Part shown: one piece after another, positions 25,050-32,815 of the stretch
How positions within the stretch are numbered: the first letter of the stretch is position 1
Layout: each line of letters opens with the position of its first letter
DNA from: Glaciihabitans sp. INWT7
GTDB taxonomy: Bacteria; Actinomycetota; Actinomycetes; Actinomycetales; Microbacteriaceae
Direction of reading: 5' to 3'
Length of the DNA: 64,000 bases
Assembly: GCF_014217685.1 (NCBI RefSeq)
Contig: NZ_CP043654.1
Coordinates: forward strand, 1 to 64,000
Position numbers and translations under genes: made by a program
Notes under the pieces: generated by a model
What the model was told of the DNA's origin: nothing
Database searches by the model: none
The model's input: only the letters and a program-made list of their open reading frames with translations

Positions 25050-26426
25050 TTACGGCTTCATGTCGTCGTGGGTGACCACCCGGCTGAGCTCAATGGTCCC
25101 GTCGACGAGCTTCCAGTAGTGGAGCCGGCGTGCGGACGACGCCTTCTGTTCGACGTACGCTCGGAAGCAGACCGCGCCATCAGCTCGAACGATTCCGCCG
25201 ACGTCGGCGGCTGCCGTGCCCCGCAGCGGGTGGATCCCTCGGGATTCCCGCGCCAGGTCGCAGAGGACATCCACGACACATTTCATCGCCTTGGTGAACT
25301 GGCCGGGGGACAGCTTCTCGAGGGAGTTGACAAACTCCGTACCGACAGAGAAGTCCGGGAGCGGGGTTGTCGGCTTTTCGTTCGCGGGAACGCGGGCGAC
25401 CCAGGCGAGGTACACCTCATGCTTCACGGCGTCCGCCTCGGTGGGGAAGAGCTCCGGTCGGAAGTCGGATGCGGCCGTCTCGACCTTGCCGTTTTTCTTC
25501 CGCAGAGCGGAGAGCTGCTCGGTGTTGCGGGCACGGATGTCGCTCAGCTGGCGGACCAGTCTCGCGTTCTCGACGATCGCTTCATTCATGCGGTCGGCGC
25601 AGTCGTTGAGAGCTTGCGCTCGTCCTGCGGCGATGGTTGCCTGCAGCGAAGCGTTCGTCGCTTTGAGCGCGGTGATGGTGAGCAGAGCGTCGTTCAGGGC
25701 TCCGGTCTTCCGTCCCGGGCTTGGAGCCTCGGACGGTTCGACAATGGCGATCGGCTGGGTACTCGCGGCGACCGCGGCGATTCCGCTCAGTCGCTGCGGG
25801 GCGGGCTCTGTCCGGGGTACGTCAGAGACGACCGGCTCAGAGCGCAGGATTGCGGGTGTGACTGACTGTGCCGGAGCTGACTCAGCCGCAGCCAGCGGGG
25901 CTGTGACGGGCGCGCTGGCAGCAGCGGCGGAAGCGCGGGCGAGAAGTTCAAGCTGCTCGGCGCTGAACGCTGAGTTCGCTGCTCCGGTCGGCGGTGTTGC
26001 CTGCCCTCTGGGGATGGCAGCGTCGTCGATCAGTTGCTCGGTGGAGGAAGCGCCACCAGCCGCGTCGTATGCGAATCTGAGGGGAGAACGTCGGAGGTCT
26101 TCCTCCCAGGCAGTGCCCGGCTGATAGACCCGTCCTGCGCCGCCGTAGACGTGAGAGCCCTCGACCATGAGGTCGGCGAAGGCGTAAGTGAGCGAGCCCG
26201 TTTTGATCAGGAACACAGTGGCCGTGTTGCCTAACGCTTCCGCGATTCGGTCAGCGTCTATGAGCGGGACGTCTTCCCGGTTCTGGGTGGAAACAGCCAC
26301 GACCGGGGTGGTTCTCGCTGGGGAGCGAAGCAGGGTGACAAGGTCTTCGACCTCGCGGACGGTGGTGATCCGGTGGGCGAGCGCGCTGGGCGTACGGTTC
26401 CGGGTGGGGGTGGCTGTGACGGTCAT
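25050..26426 (-). CDS. Large hypothetical protein with coiled coil
   Basis: This 458-residue protein has an N-terminal alpha/beta domain (about 18-130) with segments such as TTPVVAVSTQNREDVPLIDADRIAEALG and TATVFLIKTGSLTYAFADLM. A long Ala/Pro/Ser-rich linker follows, then a coiled coil (about 265-315, LITALKATNASLQATIAAGRAQALNDCADRMNEAIVENARLVRQL) and a C-terminal folded domain. No family recognised. A GAGG sequence precedes the ATG at 26426. The CCGCGCATG motif lies about 50 nt upstream, here serving a leadered transcript. Confidence 0.6.
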   Translation of the reverse strand: MTVTATPTRNRTPSALAHRITTVREVEDLVTLLRSPARTTPVVAVSTQNREDVPLIDADRIAEALGNTATVFLIKTGSLTYAFADLMVEGSHVYGGAGRVYQPGTAWEEDLRRSPLRFAYDAAGGASSTEQLIDDAAIPRGQATPPTGAANSAFSAEQLELLARASAAAASAPVTAPLAAAESAPAQSVTPAILRSEPVVSDVPRTEPAPQRLSGIAAVAASTQPIAIVEPSEAPSPGRKTGALNDALLTITALKATNASLQATIAAGRAQALNDCADRMNEAIVENARLVRQLSDIRARNTEQLSALRKKNGKVETAASDFRPELFPTEADAVKHEVYLAWVARVPANEKPTTPLPDFSVGTEFVNSLEKLSPGQFTKAMKCVVDVLCDLARESRGIHPLRGTAAADVGGIVRADGAVCFRAYVEQKASSARRLHYWKLVDGTIELSRVVTHDDMKP

Positions 26427-26475
26427 GGCCTGAACCTCGATCTGTTTCTGGGCGGCGTTCTCTTTGCCCTCAGAA

Positions 26476-26484
26476 CATGCGCGG
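26476..26484 (-). promoter_or_regulatory. CCGCGCATG motif 50 nt upstream of its gene
   Basis: The minus-strand core at 26484-26476 is followed at 8 nt by GCA, not a start codon. The gene starts further down at 26426 with its own GAGG site. This copy argues that the motif is a promoter rather than a translation signal. Confidence 0.65.
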
Positions 26485-26492
26485 CAGCCTGG

Positions 26493-26855
26493 TCAAGTGT
26501 GCAGGTCGAACCTCGCAAGGAGCGTGACGACATCCCACCGGTCGGCGGGGATCTCATAAACGTGCTTGCCGCCCCGATACGACGAGTGCCAGAAGAACAG
26601 ATGGAACCCGGTCCGGTAGCTGAGCGCCCCGATCACAGATTCTGCCCCGGACCAGCCGCAGGTGACGAAAGCGACCTGCTTTGCGTCGCGACCGAAATCG
26701 TCAACCACGTCGGTGATCGAAACGGAGCCGCCATCGAACATCTGCGCCGCGAACGCGACCAGGTCCTTCGGCGTCCCGACGAACGTCTCGATCGCTTCCA
26801 GCGACTCGTCGGTCGGGTAGCCGTCCGAGTCGAAGGTGGCGTCTAGTGCGATCAT
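26493..26855 (-). CDS. Hypothetical protein
   Basis: This is a 120-residue soluble alpha/beta protein (for example AKQVAFVTCGWSGAESVIGALSYRTGFHLFFWHSSYRGGKHVYEIP). Aromatic and basic residues cluster in the second half. It overlaps the upstream gene by ATGA and is the last of a coupled run (28512 to 26493). No family recognised. Confidence 0.6.
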   Translation of the reverse strand: MIALDATFDSDGYPTDESLEAIETFVGTPKDLVAFAAQMFDGGSVSITDVVDDFGRDAKQVAFVTCGWSGAESVIGALSYRTGFHLFFWHSSYRGGKHVYEIPADRWDVVTLLARFDLHT

Positions 26856-27142
26856 GCGGTGGGCTCGCTTTCGCTGTCATCTGTCGAGAGAACGAAGTCG
26901 AACGAGCCGAGCAGCCAGTTGTGTCGCCGGCTCTCGGTGTGGCCGTGATGGTCGAACCAGTGTCCGCTGGCGTCGAGGCTCCACCTTTGCCCTTCGCCGT
27001 CAAGGTAGCTTCCCGGCAGGGTCGGCACTTTCGCCAACATGATCTTCCGGTAGGAAGCGGGCACGGAGCGCCACAGCTTCCATCGTGTGCGGATGGTGAT
27101 TGTGCTGCGCCGATTGGATCGGGACTCGACCGCGCCGATCAT
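26852..27142 (-). CDS. Hypothetical protein
   Basis: The protein has 96 residues with a basic first third (ESRSNRRSTITIRTRWKLWRS) and an acidic end (STDDSESEPTA). Aromatic residues (Trp, Tyr, His) are frequent. It is ATGA-coupled to the genes on both sides. Function unknown. Confidence 0.55.
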   Translation of the reverse strand: MIGAVESRSNRRSTITIRTRWKLWRSVPASYRKIMLAKVPTLPGSYLDGEGQRWSLDASGHWFDHHGHTESRRHNWLLGSFDFVLSTDDSESEPTA

Positions 27143-27858
27143 CGCGAACCCACGTTCGGCATCAGCGCGGCGAGCAGCTCGTCACGGCAGACCAGATCGG
27201 CGGGGGAGCGGTGCCTGAGGTGCTTGTCGATAAGCGCGGCGATCCTCTCGTCAGTGGAGATCGACGAGGCGGCCGGCTGGTGAGAGGTGGCGGTGCGGCT
27301 CCGTTCTGTCCGATGGCTCTCGGTCACTTCCCCCACCTCCCGGCCGCAGATCGAGCAGGCGTAAGTTTTGGACATCCCTGGAATGAGCTCGAACTGGAAC
27401 GCGAAAGAGAGGTCTCCTGGCTGGCAGATTCCCTCCCGGGGGCCGTCCGGCTCCGTGGGGACAGGAGTGTCTGCCGAGAACGCGTCCGCGACCGGAACGT
27501 GCAGAGCTCGGCCGTTGATCAGCGGGTCAAGGATCCGGAACACTGACTCGAGACGTTGACGGTCCGTGTCGCCATACTGGATCCCGCGGAGGTCCGCCGC
27601 GGTCACCTCGGCGATGATCGCTTGGGCGCTACTGATAGCGGAGAGCAGCGCCGGAATGCCGGCTCGGGCGAGGGCCGCGAGGTCCGCTTCAGCCCGCGGC
27701 TCCGCGGTCTCCCATTCGGGGTTGCTGATGCCCGTTCCAGGTAAGGCGGCTCCTGCCGGCTCGATCGCGGTGATCTCGGTGGTGCCGGAGTGGATCTTCT
27801 CGTTCGTGCTCTTCTTCATCGTGTTCGTGCTCTTCCTCGTGCTCGTGTTCGTGCTCAT
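27139..27858 (-). CDS. Hypothetical protein with a low-complexity N-terminus and CxxC
   Basis: The protein has about 239 residues from the ATG at 27858, or 257 from a TTG at 27912. The N-terminus is a Ser/Thr/Lys/Asn low-complexity stretch encoded by a repetitive DNA tract. Later segments are a helical region (AEADLAALARAGIPALLSAISSAQAIIAEVTAADLRGI), the pair CSICG (possible zinc or redox site), and a C-terminal helix. The 27858 start is favoured because a 13-codon ORF (27896-27855) links it to the upstream gene by ATGA overlaps on both sides. Family unknown. Confidence 0.5.
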   Translation of the reverse strand: MSTNTSTRKSTNTMKKSTNEKIHSGTTEITAIEPAGAALPGTGISNPEWETAEPRAEADLAALARAGIPALLSAISSAQAIIAEVTAADLRGIQYGDTDRQRLESVFRILDPLINGRALHVPVADAFSADTPVPTEPDGPREGICQPGDLSFAFQFELIPGMSKTYACSICGREVGEVTESHRTERSRTATSHQPAASSISTDERIAALIDKHLRHRSPADLVCRDELLAALMPNVGSR

Positions 27859-27892
27859 CTTCGTGATCGTGACCGTGATCGTGTCGAGGCAG

Positions 27893-28093
27893 TCATCTGG
27901 ACCCGACGGCAACTATTACGTCGGACTCGGTTCCAGGCTGACGGGAAGCGGGTGAAGACCGCCGGTGCAGCCGCACATAGCTGACGAAGTCACCCGCGGG
28001 ATACAGCGCCACATCGAGCAGCTTCTGTTCGACGAGTTGACCATCGGCGCGGCTCAAAGGTTCGCCGGAATCGTCAGCGGTCCTGCGGCTCAT
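27893..28093 (-). CDS. Small hypothetical protein
   Basis: This 66-residue protein starts at the ATG at 28093, inside the stop of the upstream gene (ATGA). The sequence MSRRTADDSGEPLSRADGQLVEQKLLDVALYPAGDFVSYVRLHRR has a helix-strand pattern with no known motif. Confidence 0.5.
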   Translation of the reverse strand: MSRRTADDSGEPLSRADGQLVEQKLLDVALYPAGDFVSYVRLHRRSSPASRQPGTESDVIVAVGSR

Positions 28094-28512
28094 CGTGCAA
28101 CCCATCCGGCCAGAGTTCTGGCGCGAAGGTTCTCATAAGAGACTGTCGCGTGCTCGAACAGTCGATCGCTTGCCGCGAACGAACCGGCGACACCGCGTTT
28201 CAGATCGACGAGGAATCTCAACGCCGAGGCTGCCGCACTACTGAGGGCCTGCTGCGCTCCGATCGCCCGCTGTTGCAGGTCCCGCTCGAAGACCGCCTCG
28301 CCCGAGACCGAATCGTCCACCGGTGCGATCATCGCCTCGAAGATCGGAAGGAACTCATCCGCACGCCGAAGGCACTCGTCGACCTGCAGCCGGTGTTCGG
28401 CCGAACCTTCGCTCGCGCAGGTGCGCGCGGCATCCCAGGACAGCTTGGTCTCGGTCTGGTAGAGAGCCTGCGCGATGCGCTGTCTGATGGTCTCGCGGGT
28501 GTGGATGGTCAC
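28090..28512 (-). CDS. Hypothetical helical protein
   Basis: This protein of about 140 residues is mainly helical (ETIRQRIAQALYQTETKLSWDAARTC, RADEFLPIFEAMIAPV, RDLQQRAIGAQQALSSAAASALRFLVDLKRG). The start is uncertain: a GTG at 28512 has an AGGAG 11 nt upstream, and a GTG at 28557 lies only a few nt from the predicted transcript start. It is the first gene of the coupled run 28512-26493 and is preceded by the CCGCGCATG motif. Confidence 0.55.
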   Translation of the reverse strand: MTIHTRETIRQRIAQALYQTETKLSWDAARTCASEGSAEHRLQVDECLRRADEFLPIFEAMIAPVDDSVSGEAVFERDLQQRAIGAQQALSSAAASALRFLVDLKRGVAGSFAASDRLFEHATVSYENLRARTLAGWVAR

Positions 28513-28572
28513 GGTGGGTCGCGCTCCTCGGTCGGATGCTCGCGGTCGCGAGCTCACATGTCACCTATTGCA

Positions 28573-28581
28573 TGCGCGGCA
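28573..28581 (-). promoter_or_regulatory. CCGCGCATG motif without a start codon at N8
   Basis: The minus-strand core lies at 28581-28573. The gene downstream probably starts at 28557 or 28512, so the motif would give a short leader. Confidence 0.6.
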
Positions 28582-28613
28582 GTGCCCGGCGCCGGTAACG
28601 TCGGGATCCGATG

Positions 28614-28853
28614 TCACCATTCCGAGCCTGGCCACAGGGCCACGTTCGTCGCGGGGTTATGGCCGTCGTCACGCTCGCGGGAGCTCCCGGGCGTGCATCC
28701 GGTCAGCGCAGCCCATTCGGCCCGCTCAGCGGCGGTGAGAGCGGAGCGGCCGATTCGGTCGCCGACGCGTTCGACGAACCGGTCCATCGCGTCCATCTGC
28801 TCCGCTGACACGACAGTGGGATGCGGCGGGGAGAGCGGAGTGGTTGGGCTCAT
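28614..28853 (-). CDS. Small hypothetical protein
   Basis: This 79-residue protein has a Pro-rich start and a helix (SAEQMDAMDRFVERVGDRIGRSALTAAERAEWAALTG). It overlaps the upstream lipoprotein gene by ATGA and is the last gene of the run beginning at 30331. Function unknown. Confidence 0.5.
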   Translation of the reverse strand: MSPTTPLSPPHPTVVSAEQMDAMDRFVERVGDRIGRSALTAAERAEWAALTGCTPGSSRERDDGHNPATNVALWPGSEW

Positions 28854-29329
28854 CGCGACACCGGTTCGAACTTGGCTTCGAGGTCGGAAGCTGACAGGTA
28901 CAGGTCACCCTTGAACGCTCGGGCGCCCGGTATCTGCAGCAGGGGCAGCGTTTCGGTCAGGTCCACTCGTTTGGTGTTGTCGTACGGGGGACTCTGCTTC
29001 GGTCCGCTCCACATTTCGACCGTGTATCCGCTCGGTGCGAACCCGTCGAATTGCCACAGGTGCAGGAGCGTCGCCTGGGCGACGGATGGCACGTCTGCGG
29101 TCGCCGGTTCGTCCAGATAGATCCGGGCGATGATCCGTTTTGTGGCGGGGGATCCGTCGTAGCTGGTTGTGGCGACCGCGTCCTGCACGCCGTCGATTGC
29201 GGCGATCTCGTCGGACAGCGCTGCGAGTGAGGGGTCTGGAGTGCGTACCGTCGGCGGAGCCAAGGCGCAGCCAGTGAGAAGGATCGCGGCCGCCGCTGCG
29301 AGAGCCAGGCCGATGAGGCGGCGGCTCAC
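28850..29329 (-). CDS. Putative lipoprotein, paralogue of the upstream gene
   Basis: The protein has 159 residues from a GTG at 29329 that overlaps the previous stop (GTGA). Signal sequence VSRRLIGLALAAAAAILLTGC carries the lipobox LTGC. The exported domain is similar in plan to the lipoprotein encoded just upstream: IAAIDGVQDA..., IIARIYLDEP..., LLHLWQFDG... Tandem duplication followed by divergence is likely. Function unknown. Confidence 0.65.
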   Translation of the reverse strand: MSRRLIGLALAAAAAILLTGCALAPPTVRTPDPSLAALSDEIAAIDGVQDAVATTSYDGSPATKRIIARIYLDEPATADVPSVAQATLLHLWQFDGFAPSGYTVEMWSGPKQSPPYDNTKRVDLTETLPLLQIPGARAFKGDLYLSASDLEAKFEPVSR

Positions 29330-29928
29330 GGGGTGGCCTCTACGTTCGGCGCCGCTGAGGGGACGGCAAGGCCTGAAGGAAGAACCGGGACCGGGCCTGG
29401 CCATGCGCTGTAGTGCTTGCTCATTTCGGAGGCGCCGAGTCCGTATCCGAGGTATCTGATGCGGGTTGGGTCCGAGTCGTAGCCGGTGAATCCGAGCTTC
29501 GTGAGGGCGGGGGCAAGGTCGGCACGCTCAGCTGCCGTCGGGGCGTCCGCTGTTCCGATGAAGAAGCTGATCGACACGAGTGTGCTGATGTGGGTTTTGT
29601 TCTGCGACCACATCTGGCGGAGCACGTAGTCGAGGAGTTGATCGGTCGCTGGGGCGAGCTCCGGTTCGACGATGATGCGAGCGTTGATTTCGTTTTGGCC
29701 AGGGAGACCATCGGGCCCGCCCCCGATCTGGACGAGTGCGACGCCAGGTATGGCTTCGATCGCCCTAGTGACATCCGCTGTGGTGCGCGCCTCCGGGGAC
29801 GGTTTCGGCCGCGCAAGAAGGCCGCTGCAGCCAGCGAGAGTGAGAGCCAGCACGGCGGCTACCGTGGTCAACCGCGTTGCAGTCTGGAAGCGTGAGGACC
29901 AGCGTTTCGGCGCACCAGCGAGGGTCAT
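29326..29928 (-). CDS. Putative lipoprotein
   Basis: This 200-residue protein has a long basic N-terminus, then the hydrophobic stretch TTVAAVLALTLAGCSG with lipobox LAGC (Cys about 34). The mature domain has the order AIEAIPGVALVQIGG, INARIIVEPE, LLDYVLRQMWSQN, TLVSISFFIGTAD, matching the downstream paralogue. The ATG at 29928 was chosen because it places the signal peptide near the N-terminus. A long unbroken frame upstream is not plausible protein. Confidence 0.65.
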   Translation of the reverse strand: MTLAGAPKRWSSRFQTATRLTTVAAVLALTLAGCSGLLARPKPSPEARTTADVTRAIEAIPGVALVQIGGGPDGLPGQNEINARIIVEPELAPATDQLLDYVLRQMWSQNKTHISTLVSISFFIGTADAPTAAERADLAPALTKLGFTGYDSDPTRIRYLGYGLGASEMSKHYSAWPGPVPVLPSGLAVPSAAPNVEATP

Positions 29929-29956
29929 GCTGGGTTCCGGTCGGGAGTGATGCCGG

Positions 29957-30331
29957 TCACAGCGCTTCGCCGTCCGGGCCGGTGACCGGTCCGAGAGCCG
30001 TTCCGAGCTCATTGAGAATGGTGTCCAGAGAGTCGGGTGCCGGCGCGACGGAGGCGTGGAATTCGTAGAGTTCGCGGATGTTCTGCAGCGCTGCGAGGTG
30101 CTTGGTGTCACGGTCGAGTTCGTGGGTGGCGACGAGAAGCATGATGTAGGCGAGGATGAGTTCGTTCGCGGCTTCGGCGTCCTTGTTGGGGGCGTTCAGG
30201 AGTGGGAGAGTTCCGCTTATCCAGTCTCCGAGTCCTTCGTCGGTCAGTCTGGCGACTCGGATGTCGATCTGCTCCTGGCGGGCGATTGCGGCGCTCAGGA
30301 GCTGCTGGTCTTCCTCTTCGATGGAGTTCAT
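29957..30331 (-). CDS. Hypothetical helical protein
   Basis: This acidic 124-residue protein consists mostly of helices (IEEEDQQLLSAAIARQEQIDIRVARLTDEGLG, AANELILAYIMLLVATHELDRDTKHLAALQNIRELYEF). It is the first gene of the minus-strand run to 28614. Its ATG at 30331 is fixed by a perfect start-linked motif. Function unknown. Confidence 0.6.
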   Translation of the reverse strand: MNSIEEEDQQLLSAAIARQEQIDIRVARLTDEGLGDWISGTLPLLNAPNKDAEAANELILAYIMLLVATHELDRDTKHLAALQNIRELYEFHASVAPAPDSLDTILNELGTALGPVTGPDGEAL

Positions 30332-30348
30332 AGGAAGACCATGCGCGG
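30329..30348 (-). promoter_or_regulatory. Start-linked motif, last copy in the window
   Basis: The minus strand reads CCGCGCATG (30348-30340), GTCTTCCT, ATG (30331). No further gene-start copy was seen between here and 64000. Confidence 0.75.
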
Positions 30349-30542
30349 GAGGTCATCGCCTGAAGCTCCGTTGCCCCCGCAGTGGGGGTGCGAGGAGCTT
30401 CAAGAATGGTGCAATAGCGCAAATGATCAGATAGCCTGAGTGAGGTCGTTCATGCGCGTGATGCCATGGCCGACGGTAGCTCCGAGCGACAGAATTGCTT
30501 AGCGGGTACAGAGACTTGACACCTGCTACCGCAAAGGAAATC

Positions 30543-31013
30543 GTGACCTCGTTCGTCGCCCATCACGTCAACATACAAAGCCTGTCGCGCACCGCGCGCC
30601 GACGTCCAGGCCGGTCCAAGATCACCATCAGTCGGGTCATGTCTCTGGCCAACTTCGCCCCAGCTCGGCGTGCTAGTCCGGCAGGTGAGATCAGAGACTC
30701 TGGTCGGCCTGCGCTCAGTGAGCCCCGCCGCGAACCATCCATCCATGAGCTCCTCACTACCGCCGAGTCGCGCGCTCTCGGTTTCATCGTCATCATGGCT
30801 TGCACGCAACTGTCCTGGCAGGCCGGAGTGGTCGCCGAGCGGCTCTTCAGCGGATCTATCGCGGCACCCTCCGACGCGCTGATGCCGGAACAGATGGCCG
30901 AAGCGCTTGAGATGACAATCGACCAGACCGAGGCCGTCATCGCCCAAGCCAAAGACGTCGCCCACGAGATATGCCGTTCCGAGCTCGGCATCACCTCGCC
31001 GTGGGGCCGTTGA
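30543..31013 (+). CDS. Hypothetical protein
   Basis: The protein has about 156 residues. A GTG at 30543 has AAAGGA 4 nt upstream; a TTG at 30495 is also possible. The N-terminal third is basic and disordered. The rest is helical (IHELLTTAESRALGFIVIMACTQLSWQAGVVAERLF, EALEMTIDQTEAVIAQAKDVAHEI), ending with a winged-helix-like pattern. A similar-length frame on the other strand looks like noise. It converges on the PAS-like gene. Confidence 0.5.
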   Translation: MTSFVAHHVNIQSLSRTARRRPGRSKITISRVMSLANFAPARRASPAGEIRDSGRPALSEPRREPSIHELLTTAESRALGFIVIMACTQLSWQAGVVAERLFSGSIAAPSDALMPEQMAEALEMTIDQTEAVIAQAKDVAHEICRSELGITSPWGR

Positions 31014-31015
31014 GG

Positions 31016-32101
31016 CTAGAGCGGCGAGACCCGCATCATCACGTACCGATTCTTCTCAGATCCCGATCGCAGTCCGCTCGCGCGGACGGAGTAGAACTTG
31101 TAGGCGCCCGGTGCGGTCTGCAACTTCACGACGAGTGGTTTTTCTGCCACTTCCGGTGACAGCGCCGCCGCGAGCAGGAACTGCTCAAGCTCGGCGATGT
31201 CGGTCCTCTCAGCCAGGCTAGAAATCGAGCCGTTTGTGATCGTCGCCAAGCCGGCCGCTTCCCAGCCGGGCGAGGTCATGTAGACATGCCAGTACCTCGT
31301 GTCGACGGCCGCGAGTGCCACGTCCGTCGCCAGCTCGAACGCTGCCCGGAGGAAGTCGTCCGTCAGCGCAGCCGTCAGCCCGGGAGTGGACTCGTCGATG
31401 TGATCTGAGATTTCGTGGGTGATTCCGCGAAGCCAGACGATGTCGGCCGATGCGTCCTTGTGGGCGCGTCCGGATAGCCGCAGCTTCCTCCGCCCGGGCT
31501 TCGAGGATCCGCTACCGGTGACAACGCTGTAGATCAGGGTGTGAAGCTCTGGCGTGACCGCGGAGATGCCTTCGTCGATCATGATCCTCAGCCGCGCGCG
31601 ATCCTCCGGGACGATGATTTCGTTGAACCACTGAGGGGTGGGCCATGCTCCTCTTCCTGAGCTGTGGCCGGTCGGCTCGATGCCGTAGATCTCGAACATC
31701 TCGTCGTCCCAGTAGCTGCGCATGGTCTGGTTTGGGCCGGGAGGGCTCACCTCCCATTCCCATGATCCGACAATCGGAGCGCCCGGAAGGACGTCGCCTG
31801 CCTCAACGTAGATGCCCAGGACGGCGGTGATCTCGCCGGATTGCGGCGCGATGATCGGAATGGTCCTCACCACCCAGTTCCTCGAGTCGTAGCTCACTTC
31901 GAGAGCCGTGTCGGTGGTTCGTTGCGCCGCTGACTTCAGTTCCGGCATGAGGATCGCGCGCCCGACCGGGTCCAGAGTACGGCGGAGGCTCACCCCGGTG
32001 TAGGTTTTGTCGCCCGCCGCGAGCAGGTGCTGCTCCCGCTCGACGAGAAGCCACTGGCCCTGCATTGTGGCGTTTGAACGAGACGGCCGCGAGTTTGGCA
32101 C
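31016..32101 (-). CDS. PAS/GAF-like sensory domain protein
   Basis: The protein has 361 residues from a GTG at 32101, or 349 from an ATG at 32065. The region SWEWEVSPPGPNQTMRSYWDDEMFEIYGIEPTG...EIIVPEDRARL looks like a PAS fold. The preceding part (about 45-105, SRNWVVRTIPIIAPQSGEITAVLGIYV) may be a second PAS-like unit. There is no kinase or DNA-binding domain. It begins 2 nt after the stop of the truncated SDR gene, so the two once formed an operon. A ligand or redox sensing role is inferred. Confidence 0.5.
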   Translation of the reverse strand: MPNSRPSRSNATMQGQWLLVEREQHLLAAGDKTYTGVSLRRTLDPVGRAILMPELKSAAQRTTDTALEVSYDSRNWVVRTIPIIAPQSGEITAVLGIYVEAGDVLPGAPIVGSWEWEVSPPGPNQTMRSYWDDEMFEIYGIEPTGHSSGRGAWPTPQWFNEIIVPEDRARLRIMIDEGISAVTPELHTLIYSVVTGSGSSKPGRRKLRLSGRAHKDASADIVWLRGITHEISDHIDESTPGLTAALTDDFLRAAFELATDVALAAVDTRYWHVYMTSPGWEAAGLATITNGSISSLAERTDIAELEQFLLAAALSPEVAEKPLVVKLQTAPGAYKFYSVRASGLRSGSEKNRYVMMRVSPL

Positions 32102-32103
32102 GA

Positions 32104-32403
32104 TCAGTAGCCGAGTTCCAGGCCGCCGGCGACGGGGACTGTGGTGCCGGTCATGAACGTGGACTGAGACACCCAGTAGACAACGCTGGCGATCTCTTCG
32201 ACTCGGCCGAGCCGGCCGAGGGGTACGCCGGCGGCCATGGCCTGCTTCTGCTCGTCGTTCAAAGCGGCGATCATGTCAGTGTCGGTTGGGCCGGGCGCGA
32301 CGACGTTGATGCGAATGCCGCGACTGGCGTACTCGCGCGCAAACGACCTGGCGAAGCCTTCGAGCGCTGCTTTCGACGCTGTGTAGTTGCCCGTCCTAGG
32401 CGT
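32104..32403 (-). pseudogene. SDR dehydrogenase, C-terminal fragment
   Basis: The frame encodes the end of a short-chain dehydrogenase: the catalytic YTASK, then ALEGFARSFAREYASRGIRINVVAPGPTDTDM, LGRLGRVEEIASVVYWV and SQSTFMTGTTVPVAGGLELGY. The Rossmann glycine motif and the catalytic Ser region are missing. Upstream of about 32403 the sequence no longer matches the family and belongs to the facing DUF4357 remnant, so this is a deletion or rearrangement break. Confidence 0.8.
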
Positions 32404-32464
32404 CAATGCGATCCGCACTGGTCCTGCCATCCCGACATCTGGATTGGCGGATAACGCTTCTCCA

Positions 32465-32815
32465 GTTTTCACTCTCCTGCACGCCAAGGCGGGAGTTGAC
32501 GCACGCGCACAGGTTATCGGTGACGAGTTCACCGTGCTCGCAGGGTCGACTGTCCGGGCCGCCTGGAGTGGTGTGGGCAGCGCCGAAAGCACTCAGCGTG
32601 CCTACGCTGGTTACCGAGCGCAACACGAGCGGTTAGTCGCAGACGGGTCGATCTCGGTCGAGAACGGAACAGGTCGAGTAACGCGGGACATACCATTTCG
32701 TTCCCCTTCAACCGCGGGGGCAATAGCGCTTGGACGATCTTGCAATGGCCGTATCGAGTGGACCTGGCCCGGCGGCACGTATGGAGCCTGGGAAGAGCGC
32801 GATATCGATGTCTGA
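32465..32815 (+). pseudogene. DUF4357 protein, C-terminal fragment
   Basis: The frame reads FTLLHAKAGVDARAQV, then FTVLAGSTVRAAW, YRAQHERLVADGSI, and the end FRSPSTAGAIALGRSCNGRIEW. This is the DUF4357 domain, usually the C-terminus of GIY-YIG-type nucleases or restriction-associated proteins. The N-terminal part is missing; homology stops near the junction with the SDR fragment. Its stop codon (32813-32815) overlaps the hsdR start by 8 nt, so the two belong to one former restriction operon. Confidence 0.7.

Noticed and set aside
27566-27955. Plus-strand frame with a very hydrophobic stretch
   Set aside because: The hydrophobic helix arises from the low-complexity tract of the minus-strand gene. 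No start signal lies upstream, and the rest is antisense to a coupled operon.
30563-30994. Minus-strand frame opposite the gene at 30543
   Set aside because: The plus frame has a better ribosome-binding site and a more protein-like helical sequence. The minus frame is rich in Ser and Arg without pattern.
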